In this document: positions 1-8,427 of the stretch, one piece after another
How the letters are laid out: each line of letters opens with the position of its first letter
Numbering within the stretch: the stretch's first letter is position 1
Origin: JABFSS01 sp964449445
Lineage (GTDB): Bacteria; Patescibacteriota; Gracilibacteria; Peribacterales; Peribacteraceae
Length of the DNA: 35,101 nt
NCBI GenBank assembly: GCA_964449445.1
Contig: CAYUZT010000012.1
Coordinates: forward strand, 1 to 35,101
Direction: 5' to 3'
Translations under genes and position numbers: made by a program
Notes under the pieces: generated by a model
Seen by the model: only the letters and a program-made list of their open reading frames with translations
What the model was told of the DNA's origin: nothing
Databases searched by the model: none

Positions 1-56
1 GCTTCAAGAAGAGACAAACTTACATTTTCAGCCCCCAAAATTTCCCATTAAGCCCT

Positions 57-115
57 GGTTAGCTTGTTAGCTTTCCAATTGAAAAAGCTAAGAAGCTAAA
101 AAGCTAACAAGCTGA
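57..115. repeat. Short-unit inverted repeat (AGCTTGTTAGC family), copy 1
   Basis: AGCTTGTTAGCTTT at 61-74 is matched exactly by its reverse complement AAAGCTAACAAGCT at 100-113, and the loop holds further AAGCTAA units. It sits directly after the LOG-like gene, which reads leftward and ends at 117. The same unit recurs between atpE and atpF at 24958-25037. It could fold as a hairpin in the transcript, but no T-run follows, so a terminator role is only a guess. Confidence 0.7.
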
Positions 116-116
116 A

Positions 117-725
117 TCATCTTCGTCCTTTCCTCATATCCTTCACTCTCCCATCCTCTCGAATGGGCAACGGGAACGCTTTCACGACCACTTCCAACTT
201 ATCGAGCAGCGCCACCGGGTCATCATCCATCACCAGGTTCGGCGGCATTTCGCGCTGGCAGAGCTCCACGACGACATGTTCGATCGAGTTGCTGATGCCT
301 CCCGTATTCGTGAGAATGCCGATGGGACGACCTTCGTCGTAGGCAATGGTGAACTCGTTGAGGGAACCGATGCCTCCACCGACGATCACGACAGCATCGG
401 ACGAACGAATGTTGATGATATCGCGCTCCATGAATCCCATGCCGGTGTAGATGATCATGTCGTGGCCGTGGGGACTGAGGTATTCATTGATGTGTTCGTA
501 CTCCGAAAACGCGGGCGACACCCCGAGCGTGAAGGCGTGACATTCCTTGGCACCGAGGAGAGCATCGTTCGGCAGTCCCGGGCAGGCACCGTTAATGAAG
601 ATGTGCCCGCGCTTGCCGATCTCTCGACCGAGTGCCCTGGCCATCTCCCGCGCATGCGGATCTTCGGTCTGCGGCCCCGATGCCGAGCCCATGACGCCGA
701 TTTTCAGACGGTGGTTATGAGGCAT
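117..725 (-). CDS. LOG/SLOG-family Rossmann-fold protein (lysine-decarboxylase-like, TIGR00725-type)
   Basis: This is a 202-residue single-domain protein. A first beta strand and glycine loop (LKIGVMGSASG, residues 7-17) open a Rossmann-like fold. FINGACPGLPNDA (about 43-55) and VGGGIGSLNEF (about 115-125) match the nucleotide-binding signatures of the SLOG superfamily. In classical LOG enzymes, which release cytokinin bases from nucleoside monophosphates, the second motif is PGGxGTxxE; here it reads GGGIGSLNE, closer to the wider family of unknown substrate. The protein should be cytosolic. The ATG at 725 sits just before the first strand and has no Shine-Dalgarno; a perfect extended -10 (782-790) lies 57 bases upstream. 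The family is clear; the substrate is unknown. Confidence 0.85.
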   Translation of the reverse strand: MPHNHRLKIGVMGSASGPQTEDPHAREMARALGREIGKRGHIFINGACPGLPNDALLGAKECHAFTLGVSPAFSEYEHINEYLSPHGHDMIIYTGMGFMERDIINIRSSDAVVIVGGGIGSLNEFTIAYDEGRPIGILTNTGGISNSIEHVVVELCQREMPPNLVMDDDPVALLDKLEVVVKAFPLPIREDGRVKDMRKGRR

Positions 726-781
726 GTGTGTTGTGTATTGTAGAAGCAGGAGCCGAAATTTCCCTTCGACGGGATCGAACC

Positions 782-790
782 ATTATAGCA
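782..790 (-). promoter_or_regulatory. Extended -10 promoter for the LOG-like gene
   Basis: On the minus strand this reads TGCTATAAT, a perfect TGn extended -10. No good -35 hexamer is seen at 16-18 bases. It lies between the mltG stop and the LOG-like start and reads toward the latter. Confidence 0.6.
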
Positions 791-815
791 TATTTGCCAT
801 CCGCTGAGTAGCGCC

Positions 816-1820
816 TTACCGCAGATACAATGCCTTATTCCTGTTATGCTCTTCATTGGTTTCGGCGTAACGGATCACTCCGTTCTTGTCGTGGAGGTAG
901 TACCAGTACTTGCTTTCAAGAGGATGGAGAGCTGCTTTGATGCTCTCGAGACCAGGATTCGCAATCGGTCCGGGTGGCAGGCCGCGGAATTTGCGGAGGT
1001 TATACGCAGAATCGACATCGAGGTCGCCGGTCGTAATAGCGGCGGACGGTTTCTCCAGGATGTACCGGATCGTAGCATCCACCCCCAACCCTTGCTTTGC
1101 CTCGAAGCGCTTCCAGAGAATGCCGGAAACAATTGCCCGTTCATCATTGGTCTTCGTTTCTTCCTCAATGAGCGATGCCATCGTGATGATCTCATGAAGC
1201 GTCCTCTTGGAGGCTGCGAGATCGGTACTCAACCCGGTGACGACGCGCTTACGGAAGGTCTGCAGCAACCGTTCGAGGAACGCCTTCGCATCGAATTTCT
1301 GACTGAAGACGAGGTACGTATCGGGGAATAGGTACCCCTCCACCTTGCCTCCCCTCTTTGCCAGGGCAATGCCCGTGGGCAGAAACTCATACCCGGGGAG
1401 ATCGCACGTCTGAGTGCACCCGCTGAATGCCCCCGCAGTGATCAATCCCTTCTTTGAAAGGAGTGCGTCGATATCTTTGACGGTAAACCCTTCGGGAATT
1501 GTGACGGATACTTCTTCCGAATAGCCGCGCTTGAGCGCCGTGACTATATTCGGAACTCCGAGCGACGGCTGCAGAAGGAAATCCCCCGCCTGCAGCGATC
1601 CTTGCGCGCTGTGAAGCCGCGTATAGAGCGAAAATGCCAGTGGCGAGCGGATAATGCCCTTCTGGTACAGCACCCATCCGATGTCCTTTACCGAGAGTCC
1701 GGAGAGAATTTTGACCGGACGACGGACGTCGTCGGAAGAATCCGCAGGACGCAAGGAGAGCTGGTACCAGGCAACGGAGCCGAGGAGAATAATTGCCAGA
1801 AGGGCGAGGAGCTTTTTCAC
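816..1820 (-). CDS. mltG: Endolytic murein transglycosylase MltG (YceG-like)
   Basis: MltG cleaves nascent peptidoglycan and is thought to release growing glycan strands at the inner membrane. The 334-residue protein has one N-terminal membrane helix (about 3-20), a LysM-like region (about 35-110), and the catalytic YceG domain. Family signatures are EGYLFPDTY (161-169), ASLIEEET (about 215-222, with the catalytic glutamate near 219) and LRKFRGLPPGPIANPGLESI (about 275-295). The length is normal. The start is a GTG at 1818-1820; the nearest upstream ATG is out of frame and runs into a stop. It follows ybaB in the same direction with 55 bases between, filled by a repeat. It is the strongest sign of a conventional peptidoglycan wall here. 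Confidence 0.95.
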   Translation of the reverse strand: MKKLLALLAIILLGSVAWYQLSLRPADSSDDVRRPVKILSGLSVKDIGWVLYQKGIIRSPLAFSLYTRLHSAQGSLQAGDFLLQPSLGVPNIVTALKRGYSEEVSVTIPEGFTVKDIDALLSKKGLITAGAFSGCTQTCDLPGYEFLPTGIALAKRGGKVEGYLFPDTYLVFSQKFDAKAFLERLLQTFRKRVVTGLSTDLAASKRTLHEIITMASLIEEETKTNDERAIVSGILWKRFEAKQGLGVDATIRYILEKPSAAITTGDLDVDSAYNLRKFRGLPPGPIANPGLESIKAALHPLESKYWYYLHDKNGVIRYAETNEEHNRNKALYLR

Positions 1821-1833
1821 AAACGCATGATAA

Positions 1834-1875
1834 ATGGAAAGTGGAAAGTGGAAAATGATTTTCCATTTTCCATTT
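1834..1875. repeat. TGGAAAG short-unit array with hairpin
   Basis: Tandem TGGAAAG units on the left run into TTTTCCA units on the right. The centre is the perfect hairpin TGGAAAA-TGA-TTTTCCA (1849-1865). It fills most of the space between the ybaB stop (1876) and the mltG start, and its right flank reaches the ybaB stop codon. Confidence 0.75.
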
Positions 1876-2166
1876 TCAATTTGTTGTGGGCAACCCCATC
1901 TCCCCCATCACTCCCTGCATCTTCTCAGCACTAATCACCTGCGCTTTCTTCATTGCTCGATTCAGTGCATCTTTGAGAAGTGCTGGAATGCTTTCACGAG
2001 GCACGGAATCGGCAATCTCGATGCTGACGATTTCCTGCTCGCCTGACACAACCACTTTGACGCCCGAAGCCTCCGCCTCCACGTGAATGTTGCGCAGTTC
2101 CTTTTTGACGCGCTTCGCCTCACGCTGCATGCGGAACATGTCCCGGGCTTGTTTGAAGGAGACCAT
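1876..2166 (-). CDS. ybaB: YbaB/EbfC family nucleoid-associated protein
   Basis: This 96-residue protein matches YbaB/EbfC in length and layout: an N-terminal charged helix (residues 5-30, rich in Lys, Arg and Glu), a central sheet with VKVVVSGEQEIVSIEI (about 37-52), and a C-terminal helix containing ALNRAMKKAQ followed by a short tail. Family members form tweezer-like dimers that bind DNA, and the gene usually lies next to dnaX and recR. Those partners are absent; the neighbours are mltG downstream and a small ORFan upstream. The ATG at 2166 has no clear Shine-Dalgarno. A cytosolic DNA-binding role is inferred from the family. Confidence 0.9.
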   Translation of the reverse strand: MVSFKQARDMFRMQREAKRVKKELRNIHVEAEASGVKVVVSGEQEIVSIEIADSVPRESIPALLKDALNRAMKKAQVISAEKMQGVMGEMGLPTTN

Positions 2167-2188
2167 ACTTCAAGATGGTAACACATCT

Positions 2189-2569
2189 TTATACGTCCTG
2201 CCTCTGAGGAGTTATCATTCCTCGTACTGCACGCAATGATAAATTCACACGCCGACCCACATCCATCGCTGATAGAATCTGATTGCATTCTTGGATGATG
2301 ATGCATAGTTTCTCCCTTTTTGCTTGAAGCAAAGCTAAAACTTCATCCGGTTTATCCATGAGTAATTTTGCACCGTTCACTCTTCCGCTCTCTTCATTAC
2401 AGAGTTTCAGCTCTTGAATCGCAAGTGCGCGCACATAGGTAAAGCGGAATGTTGCTATACCTGTACACATCTCACGATGTTGATTCAATGTTTCCAGGGG
2501 TGGAAGAGCTGAGCCTCCGGTTTCCATACCCTCTTGAGCCTGAGCAATAGTGTATGCAGATCGACGCAT
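2189..2569 (-). CDS. Hypothetical protein (small ORFan)
   Basis: This is a 126-residue protein I do not recognise. It looks mainly helical, with a central stretch of mixed charged and hydrophobic residues (about 45-105) and a basic C-terminal tail. There is no signal peptide or membrane segment. It lies 22 bases upstream of ybaB and 82 bases downstream of the VirD4-like gene, both leftward, so it could be part of the same transcript. Codon use is more AT-rich than its neighbours, which may mean recent acquisition. A later start at residue 15 is possible. It may be spurious, but the frame is open through most of the gap between two real genes. Confidence 0.5.
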   Translation of the reverse strand: MRRSAYTIAQAQEGMETGGSALPPLETLNQHREMCTGIATFRFTYVRALAIQELKLCNEESGRVNGAKLLMDKPDEVLALLQAKREKLCIIIQECNQILSAMDVGRRVNLSLRAVRGMITPQRQDV

Positions 2570-2651
2570 TGCGGCGTCATTTTGGGAATCGGCACTACCA
2601 AGTCAACTAAAAGTGTCACAGAAGCAGTTTTTTCGCTTCCAATAGGCAGAT

Positions 2652-5330
2652 TCAACCGCCACTTCCCATACTCAACCCTGCATCCGCCGGAGGCGGAGCT
2701 CCCGAACCTGCCGCCGGGGGGTTGCGGACAATACCGATACGATCCTCGATTTCCTGATCCACAAACACACGCTTTCGGCCGTACTTCATGCGGCTGTATT
2801 CCTTGATGAGCGATGCGAGTTTGTCGTTGCGCTGCGATTCGTCGTAGATGGTCGCCATGCTGAAGGGACGGCTGGTGGTGTTATTGATATTCAATTTACA
2901 GTAGCAGTGGAAGTTCGGGATGCCGATCACGTCCTGTTCGCTGAGCACCGGCGCCATTTCTTTCGCCATGTACTCGGCATCCTCGGCACCGATCTTGAAG
3001 CTCATGATGGTACCGACGTTACCGAACACGGCGTCGCGCATTTTGGTGGATGCTTGATCGTAGGCGGCGGTCTTGCCCACAAGCTGGCCGATGTATTGGT
3101 GTGCCATGATGAGCGCGAGCTCGTACTTGCGAGCCTCACTGAGGATTGTGGCAAACGCGTCGGTGATGAAGTTCTGGAATTCGTCGACGTACAAGTAGAA
3201 CCGTTTGCGATCTTTGAGCGGCGTATCGGCGCGGGAGAGCGCGGCCATGTTCACCTTGTTGACGAAGATGAGACCGAGCAGCTGCGCGTTCACGTCGCCG
3301 ATTTTTCCTTTGCTGAGGTTCACGAGCAGGACTTTTCCGTCGTCCATGATCTGGCGGATGTTGAAGGCGCTCTTCGGCTGGCCGATAATGTTGCGCATGG
3401 TCGCGTTGGTGATGAACGGACCGAACTTCGCGGAGAAGTACGGGATCATTTCTTCCTTTTCGCGCGCTCCGGTCTTGGCGATTTCGTGCTCCCAGAAGCT
3501 GCGGACGACGACGTTTTTGCACTTGCTGACCTTGTACCGCTGGAATTCGTCATCCACGTACAGGCGCGGGACGTCGATGAGCGTCGCGCCTTCCTCCTCA
3601 TCATCCATGAGCGTGAGACAGCCGTTGCGGAAGTAGTGCTGGATGCGCGGGCCGAAGATCTCGTTACCGAACAGCTTGATGAAGATTTCCATCGCGTCGA
3701 GCGACGCACGGTCTTTTTCCTCGCTCGTCTTGGCTTCGAGCAGGTTGAGACCCATTGGCCGCTCGATATCGGCGGGATCGAACACGACGACATCCTTGGC
3801 GCGTTCTTTGGGAACGTGCGCGAGACAGTCTTCAATCAGATCGCCGTGGGGATCAACGACGCACAGGCCTTCATTGGCGGCAATATCCTGACGGGATTGC
3901 CAGCTTAAGAGCGCCGATTTTCCACAACCGGATTTTCCGATGATGTACTGGTGTCGCGTGCGGTCGCCGCGGAGGAAGTGAATGGGATGTTCCACCGCGC
4001 GGTGCCGGTTGAGGCCAAGCAGGATTCCTTCCTTGGGAGCATTGGGCGGGGGCGGGAGCACCTTGTAGCTGATCCACTGGATGATGGGCACTTTGTTGTA
4101 GCGGCTGTCGGGAAAGTGGTAGAGGCCGGCCAGTTCTTTTTCGACGAGGAGGTTACGACGGTGCATGAAGCCGTTGATGCGGTTTTTCCACAGCCAGTGG
4201 ATGATGGGCGCGTTGAGCACGTGTGGAAGGAAATCGACGAACATCCGGTGATTCTGGAACCAGTTGCCGTAGAGATCCTTGAAGACGTTGAACGCCACCT
4301 GCATGTTGCTCGCGATGTCATCGGCGCGCTTCCACGTCTTGGCCGAGGCGAGAACACGCACGGTCGCGTGGAACCCGCTCATGCCGGCCTTCTGGCCCAT
4401 GCGCTTGTAGAGCTCTTCCTCCGGCTGGATCATGCGGATGAACGAATCGCCGCTACTCGCTCCCGGAGCGAAGGTTTCGCCCTGCGTTCCCGTGGCGACG
4501 CCGCCCATCACGCGGATGAGTGTCGAGAGGATGGGAATTTTCGACGCGATGCTGTCGTTCTTACCTTTGAATTTAAGCGAAGCGTACCGCTTGACCTTCT
4601 TGCTCCAGTTATCGCTGAAGACCGGCGTGATGATCAGCTGGATGCATGCTTCTTCGTCGGGTTCCAGTTTGCTGAGAACGTTTGCGATATCGTTCAAGGG
4701 ATCATCCTGCATCTCATCGTAAAAGCGGATCGGGAACGTGAACTTCTTGCGCGTCCGCATGTTATAGGCCACGAGCTTGCTGCCCTTCGGCCAGATTTCG
4801 GGCGTCTTCTGCAGCGCCACTTCGGCATCCGAGTAGAACGACGTGATCTGCTTCTCGACAATCGAGACGAGGCTCGGTTGCGTGATCACGTAGAACGTCA
4901 GCTCGCCTTTCTCCACGTACATTTCAAAGCACATCGAGGCGAACCGGAAAATCCAGAAGTGAATCAGCTGCCAGAAGGAGAGTGATTTGACTTCCCATAA
5001 CGCGCGGTACAGCTGCTCCATGATGGCGACTTTTTCTTTGAAGTCTTTCTCCGTGCGCTTTTCTTGATCGATCTTACTGTCACTTCGCGGGATGAGCACC
5101 TTCATCGAGACGAGTGACTTCGCCTTCCACCACGCGTAGTAGAAGCGCATGTCGTAGATGACGAGCTTCCCGATTTCCCAGTAGAGCCAGAGAAGCAGCA
5201 AATTCCAGAACGGACTCTGGATGTACCAGTCCCACACCCACGCGAGAAAATCGCTGTGGAAGAAGCGGCTGACGACTTCAATCACCAGGAGGAGCGCGGG
5301 CCAGAAGAGGATGCGGAGGAAGGTGACCAC
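2652..5330 (-). CDS. VirD4/TraG-like membrane ATPase (conjugative coupling-protein family)
   Basis: This 892-residue protein has N-terminal hydrophobic helices (about 4-22 and 38-60), a long middle region of about 350 residues, and a C-terminal AAA-type motor. Walker A is GKSGCGKS (465-472), followed by a VVDPHGDLIED strand (491-501). Walker B is FYLYVDEFQNF (711-721, acidic pair 716-717), and MAHQYIGQL (743-751) resembles the TraG/VirD4 sensor motif. In conjugation, coupling proteins bring DNA or protein to a type IV secretion channel. No relaxase or VirB4 is in view, so the cargo is unknown; DNA uptake or a pilus motor are alternatives. The start is GTG with a C/T-rich leader; a TGCTATAAT promoter lies 45 bases upstream. 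The Gly/Pro/Ala tail is encoded partly by a palindrome (2683-2697). Confidence 0.85.
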   Translation of the reverse strand: MVTFLRILFWPALLLVIEVVSRFFHSDFLAWVWDWYIQSPFWNLLLLWLYWEIGKLVIYDMRFYYAWWKAKSLVSMKVLIPRSDSKIDQEKRTEKDFKEKVAIMEQLYRALWEVKSLSFWQLIHFWIFRFASMCFEMYVEKGELTFYVITQPSLVSIVEKQITSFYSDAEVALQKTPEIWPKGSKLVAYNMRTRKKFTFPIRFYDEMQDDPLNDIANVLSKLEPDEEACIQLIITPVFSDNWSKKVKRYASLKFKGKNDSIASKIPILSTLIRVMGGVATGTQGETFAPGASSGDSFIRMIQPEEELYKRMGQKAGMSGFHATVRVLASAKTWKRADDIASNMQVAFNVFKDLYGNWFQNHRMFVDFLPHVLNAPIIHWLWKNRINGFMHRRNLLVEKELAGLYHFPDSRYNKVPIIQWISYKVLPPPPNAPKEGILLGLNRHRAVEHPIHFLRGDRTRHQYIIGKSGCGKSALLSWQSRQDIAANEGLCVVDPHGDLIEDCLAHVPKERAKDVVVFDPADIERPMGLNLLEAKTSEEKDRASLDAMEIFIKLFGNEIFGPRIQHYFRNGCLTLMDDEEEGATLIDVPRLYVDDEFQRYKVSKCKNVVVRSFWEHEIAKTGAREKEEMIPYFSAKFGPFITNATMRNIIGQPKSAFNIRQIMDDGKVLLVNLSKGKIGDVNAQLLGLIFVNKVNMAALSRADTPLKDRKRFYLYVDEFQNFITDAFATILSEARKYELALIMAHQYIGQLVGKTAAYDQASTKMRDAVFGNVGTIMSFKIGAEDAEYMAKEMAPVLSEQDVIGIPNFHCYCKLNINNTTSRPFSMATIYDESQRNDKLASLIKEYSRMKYGRKRVFVDQEIEDRIGIVRNPPAAGSGAPPPADAGLSMGSGG

Positions 5331-5374
5331 GAGGAGGCTTTTCTGAGGAAAAAAGGATACGGGAAAATCTGTTA

Positions 5375-5383
5375 ATTATAGCA
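5375..5383 (-). promoter_or_regulatory. Extended -10 promoter for the VirD4-like gene
   Basis: The minus strand reads TGCTATAAT, identical to the element upstream of the LOG-like gene, 45 bases before the GTG start. No recognisable -35 is present. Confidence 0.6.
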
Positions 5384-5417
5384 GAAAACCCGCATTTGCG
5401 GTAGTTCTCCTGTAGCG

Positions 5418-6491
5418 TTAATTATCGCACCGAATGACCTCCATACGGAGGTCTCTCCTCCTCACCGCCCCCGCTCCAAGAGTGAAGAGATATTCGCCTT
5501 CAATCGATGGAGTGATGTCGTGCGATTCTCCGGGCAACACCCAATTCTGAACCTCCGCCATCGTGCCATCGGGATAGCGAACACTGCGCAGTACGAAGGG
5601 CCGCGTGGAGCGGAGACGGAGACGTTCTCCGAGCGGTAGAATCCACGGAATGCCGCCGATGAGGCGGACGTTCTTCGTAATGCGCACAGCGCCCCCTACG
5701 CTCGTCTGCCCACACTGATCCACAAGAGTTGCATCACCCAGGCGTTGGAACGTCGCGCGGAGAACTCCTTTGCTCCGATCTTCGATCGAGGTGAAGGCAC
5801 CGAGACTCAAATCCATATCGCGGCCTTCCACAAAGGGTCCGCGATCGTTGATGCGTACGGTCACCGATTTTCCATTCCGGAGGTTCGTCACTTTTACGAG
5901 GGTATTATGCGGAAACGTTCGATGCGCAGCGGTCATCGCATGCATATCAAACGTCTCGCCAAACGCTGTGCCTTTACCGTGGAATTTTTCGGAGTAGAGA
6001 CTGACTTCGTGGTCCTCTTGGGCAAGTTTTTCATCGAGCTGCCGCATGAATCTCAGAAGATCGTTTTCAGTGACTCCACCAGCGAGAGACTCCATCATGC
6101 CTCGGGAATCGACGCCCGATGCATCATGCAGCGGATAGCGTTCCAGAAGACTCTGCAGATGCTCGATGCTGTCTTCTTCTACATCGCCTACGCTCCTCGT
6201 GCGAAAGAGCCAGAGGAGGGCATCCATACGCACGAGCGGCTCGTCGGGATGGAAACGCTCGTCAGCATCACTCACAATCCCTCGATACTTCGCATACGTG
6301 ATCTCCGCAAATCCTTTTGAGTCTGGAGTCACGTCGGTAAACGGCTTCTCGCGATTCTCCAAAGCGGGGCGCCGGATGCTATTCCAGATTAAAAGAAATC
6401 CGTCACGGCGGGAGATCTGCTCGACGTCAGCAGCCGCACTGAGCGGAGCGATCATCAACACCAAAAACAGACCGAGGAGGCAGCGGTGCAT
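5418..6491 (-). CDS. RlpA-like DPBB protein with N-terminal SLH-like segment
   Basis: This is a 357-residue exported protein. A signal peptide (1-21, cleavage after SAAA) is followed by an SLH-like segment (about 25-105, with FTDVTPDSKGFAEITYAKYRGIV) and an RlpA-type double-psi beta-barrel (about 160-240). The barrel shows GETFDMHAMTAAHRTFP (178-194) and NDRGPF (215-220). The Glu and His in the first motif correspond to residues needed for lytic transglycosylase activity in RlpA, so cleavage of glycan strands is plausible. About 115 residues of beta-rich sequence follow instead of a SPOR domain. Its usual partners are wall or division proteins; here it lies next to hicBA and near a second DPBB protein. 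Family assignment is firm; activity is inferred. Confidence 0.85.
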   Translation of the reverse strand: MHRCLLGLFLVLMIAPLSAAADVEQISRRDGFLLIWNSIRRPALENREKPFTDVTPDSKGFAEITYAKYRGIVSDADERFHPDEPLVRMDALLWLFRTRSVGDVEEDSIEHLQSLLERYPLHDASGVDSRGMMESLAGGVTENDLLRFMRQLDEKLAQEDHEVSLYSEKFHGKGTAFGETFDMHAMTAAHRTFPHNTLVKVTNLRNGKSVTVRINDRGPFVEGRDMDLSLGAFTSIEDRSKGVLRATFQRLGDATLVDQCGQTSVGGAVRITKNVRLIGGIPWILPLGERLRLRSTRPFVLRSVRYPDGTMAEVQNWVLPGESHDITPSIEGEYLFTLGAGAVRRRDLRMEVIRCDN

Positions 6492-6509
6492 GAGAACATG
6501 CTATCGCAT

Positions 6510-6728
6510 TCAGCGAAACGCTTCTACGAATTCTTCGGGAGAAATTTCCGCCTGGCGTAGGATTCCCCGAAGTGTGCCTACAGCCACTTCTTTATGCATC
6601 GGAACAACGCAGCCACGATTGTCCCTGCGAAGAATCACATGACTGCCGCGCTGCCGCATCACGGCAAAACCGAGCACCTCCAATGTCCGGATGATCTTCT
6701 CCGCGGAAGTCCGTGGCAGTTTAGGCAT
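6510..6728 (-). CDS. hicA: HicA-family mRNA interferase toxin
   Basis: This is a 72-residue dsRBD-like toxin. LGFAVMRQRGSHVILRRD (about 19-36) contains the conserved GSH with the catalytic histidine near 30, and the later TLRGILRQAEIS stretch (about 52-63) is the typical C-terminal helix. HicA cleaves mRNA until neutralised by HicB. The ATG at 6728 lies inside the 3' end of hicB, giving an 8-base overlap, so translation is probably coupled with the antitoxin first. The length is normal and the catalytic motif intact, so the toxin is probably functional. Confidence 0.93.
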   Translation of the reverse strand: MPKLPRTSAEKIIRTLEVLGFAVMRQRGSHVILRRDNRGCVVPMHKEVAVGTLRGILRQAEISPEEFVEAFR

Positions 6729-6924
6729 GCACAGCCTCGAAAGTCGTAATAAAAGGACGATCAGTCGGAGCTTGATCAGGAAATTCCTCCAGATACAAGA
6801 TGGTCGCCTCTTTCAGATTCTCCAATGCTTCATCCATGGTTTTTCCCTGGCTCACGGAACCGATTTCCGGACATTCCGAAACAAACAAATTTCCTTCCCG
6901 ATGAATTACTGCAGTGAACGTCAT
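6721..6924 (-). CDS. hicB: HicB-family antitoxin
   Basis: This 67-residue protein has the HicB partial RNase H-like fold: FTAVIHREGNLFVSECPEIG (3-22), then GKTMDEALENLKEATILYLE (about 27-46). It lacks a C-terminal helix-turn-helix or ribbon-helix-helix domain, so autoregulation would have to work without a separate DNA-binding domain. It overlaps hicA by 8 bases and is transcribed first. An extended -10 lies nine bases before the ATG, so the transcript should be nearly leaderless. Confidence 0.93.
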   Translation of the reverse strand: MTFTAVIHREGNLFVSECPEIGSVSQGKTMDEALENLKEATILYLEEFPDQAPTDRPFITTFEAVHA

Positions 6925-6933
6925 AACAACTGT

Positions 6934-6942
6934 AGTATATCA
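6934..6942 (-). promoter_or_regulatory. Extended -10 promoter of hicBA
   Basis: The minus strand reads TGATATACT, an extended -10 with one mismatch in the hexamer. Nine bases separate it from the hicB ATG, so transcription would begin about three bases before translation. Confidence 0.6.
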
Positions 6943-6973
6943 TGAAAGCGGCTAAAAAGCATTTTCTTTAGTT

Positions 6974-7014
6974 TCCTCTGTCCCCTCGGTCCCTTCGGAC
7001 ATATCGGTCCCCTC
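6974..7014. repeat. Degenerate TCGGTCCC-type short-unit array
   Basis: Units such as CCCTCGGTCCCTTCGG recur with small changes between the hicB promoter and the stop of the 3D-domain gene. On the minus strand the unit is GGGACCGAGGGGAC. A closely similar run lies in frame inside the PKD gene (about 12210-12247). Confidence 0.6.
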
Positions 7015-7016
7015 AC

Positions 7017-8417
7017 TTACACCGCCCCCCACCCCTTCGCACGCACGATTTGAAGTAATTGGTGACGCACATCCTGCCGAAATCTCGCAAGTGTTGCCGG
7101 TCCCGCGTACCCCGCACCCGGGTCTGTGACTTCCGCAATGATTTTCGCATCACGCTGGTAGGTGATGAGCGCCTGCTCGGTCCTCTCGCCGAATGTTCCC
7201 GTGATCCCATCGTTTTCCAGATAGCCTTTTGATGCGAGAAACTTCTGCAGTGTCCGGACAGTATCGCCGCGATCTCCTTTGCTCAAAAATTGCTGCACGT
7301 TGTATCCGCGATCGGCAAGAATCTGATCGATGCGACGGAGTGCGATCAGTCTCTGCGCTCCCATTGCCGCATGCTTGCGACGCCAGAGAAGCGCGATGTG
7401 TTTGCGCGTCTGCGGTCCGATGCGCCCGGCACCCGCATCCGTATCGGCAGACACAATCCCGTGTTTCTTCTGGAACGCGAGCACTGCGGAGCGGAGGAAG
7501 TCACTGTACTGGCCATCCGTTCGACCGTTGTATGCACCGAGGAATCGCAGAATTCTCTGCGCTTCCGATACGCGCGACGGAGCACTGCCGGGATCCACAG
7601 GAGACGCGATGGGATCTTTGGCATCTGTCCGGCGGAAAGCCGCTTCCAGATGCGCGGCACTGACCTCCGTCAGGCGGTCATCGGGCTCCGCGAGTTTCAT
7701 GTCGCTGAGGAAGGTCTTCAACGCTTTCTGTGTTGCCGGTCCGAACGATCCATTCACGCGCTCGTCAAAGTATCCGATTTTCTTCAGCCGCTCCTGTAGA
7801 AAGGAGACCGATGCCGTCAGCTCTCCGAACTTTGCGTGAATATCCAGGAGCGTTGTGCCATCGGTCACGTAGGGACTCAATTCATCGGGAGGTGCGGGAA
7901 GAGATGCAAGATCGATAGATTCCGCCGGCTGCTTTGCACTTGGCGGATATACAAGAGCCCGCGTGCGCTTGACGCCGAACGCGAGAGCACGGGCGAGGCC
8001 TTCTTCGCCATGGCCGACCCAGAGATCGAGCCGGTGCGCGCTTTTCCATTCCTGAATTGCCCCGCCTCGATCGTGGACCGTAACGGTACCGATGCCAGGA
8101 AGAACAATCCGTGTGCCGTACGGATACGTAGGAGGAGCAGCAACCATGCCGGGATACACCTTCGTTCCATCCGCACCGCGGATCCCTTCACCATTGAGCA
8201 CTTTGTCCGCTTCGAAATTCCCTTTCACGTAGCAGCATTGATCGGGGAGCGGCGAGTAGTACGCCGTGATCACCAAATCCTGCTCGAACGGTTGGCCCTG
8301 AGCGAAGAGAGCATCCGTTGCGGCAGCAGCGGGTCCAGACCCCGCAGTGAACGCGTTCAGCGGGAGCAAAAAGAATACACAGAGAAATGCCAGACGGGCG
8401 TTTGTTTTGATGTGCAT
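7017..8417 (-). CDS. Exported 3D-domain protein with three peptidoglycan-binding repeats
   Basis: This 466-residue protein has a signal peptide (about 1-25), a 3D/DPBB domain (about 47-155) and three PG_binding_1-like repeats (about 200-245, 285-325, 385-430). The 3D domain, found in MltA-type and resuscitation-type wall enzymes, shows VHDRGGA (Asp116) and RLDLWVG (Asp131). The position of the first of its three aspartates reads AAPP, so that residue is replaced by proline. A wall-binding, possibly lytic role is inferred. I chose the ATG at 8417: GAGGGGA lies about five bases before it, the only convincing Shine-Dalgarno I saw here, and an ATG at 8429 would overlap the -10 element. It carries 3 C-terminal repeats where many relatives have one. 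Confidence 0.88.
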   Translation of the reverse strand: MHIKTNARLAFLCVFFLLPLNAFTAGSGPAAAATDALFAQGQPFEQDLVITAYYSPLPDQCCYVKGNFEADKVLNGEGIRGADGTKVYPGMVAAPPTYPYGTRIVLPGIGTVTVHDRGGAIQEWKSAHRLDLWVGHGEEGLARALAFGVKRTRALVYPPSAKQPAESIDLASLPAPPDELSPYVTDGTTLLDIHAKFGELTASVSFLQERLKKIGYFDERVNGSFGPATQKALKTFLSDMKLAEPDDRLTEVSAAHLEAAFRRTDAKDPIASPVDPGSAPSRVSEAQRILRFLGAYNGRTDGQYSDFLRSAVLAFQKKHGIVSADTDAGAGRIGPQTRKHIALLWRRKHAAMGAQRLIALRRIDQILADRGYNVQQFLSKGDRGDTVRTLQKFLASKGYLENDGITGTFGERTEQALITYQRDAKIIAEVTDPGAGYAGPATLARFRQDVRHQLLQIVRAKGWGAV

Positions 8418-8427
8418 ATTTCCCCTC

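Noticed and set aside
2907..4985. Rightward ORFs of 333 and 344 codons
   Set aside because: Both are antisense to the VirD4-like ATPase, whose Walker motifs are intact.
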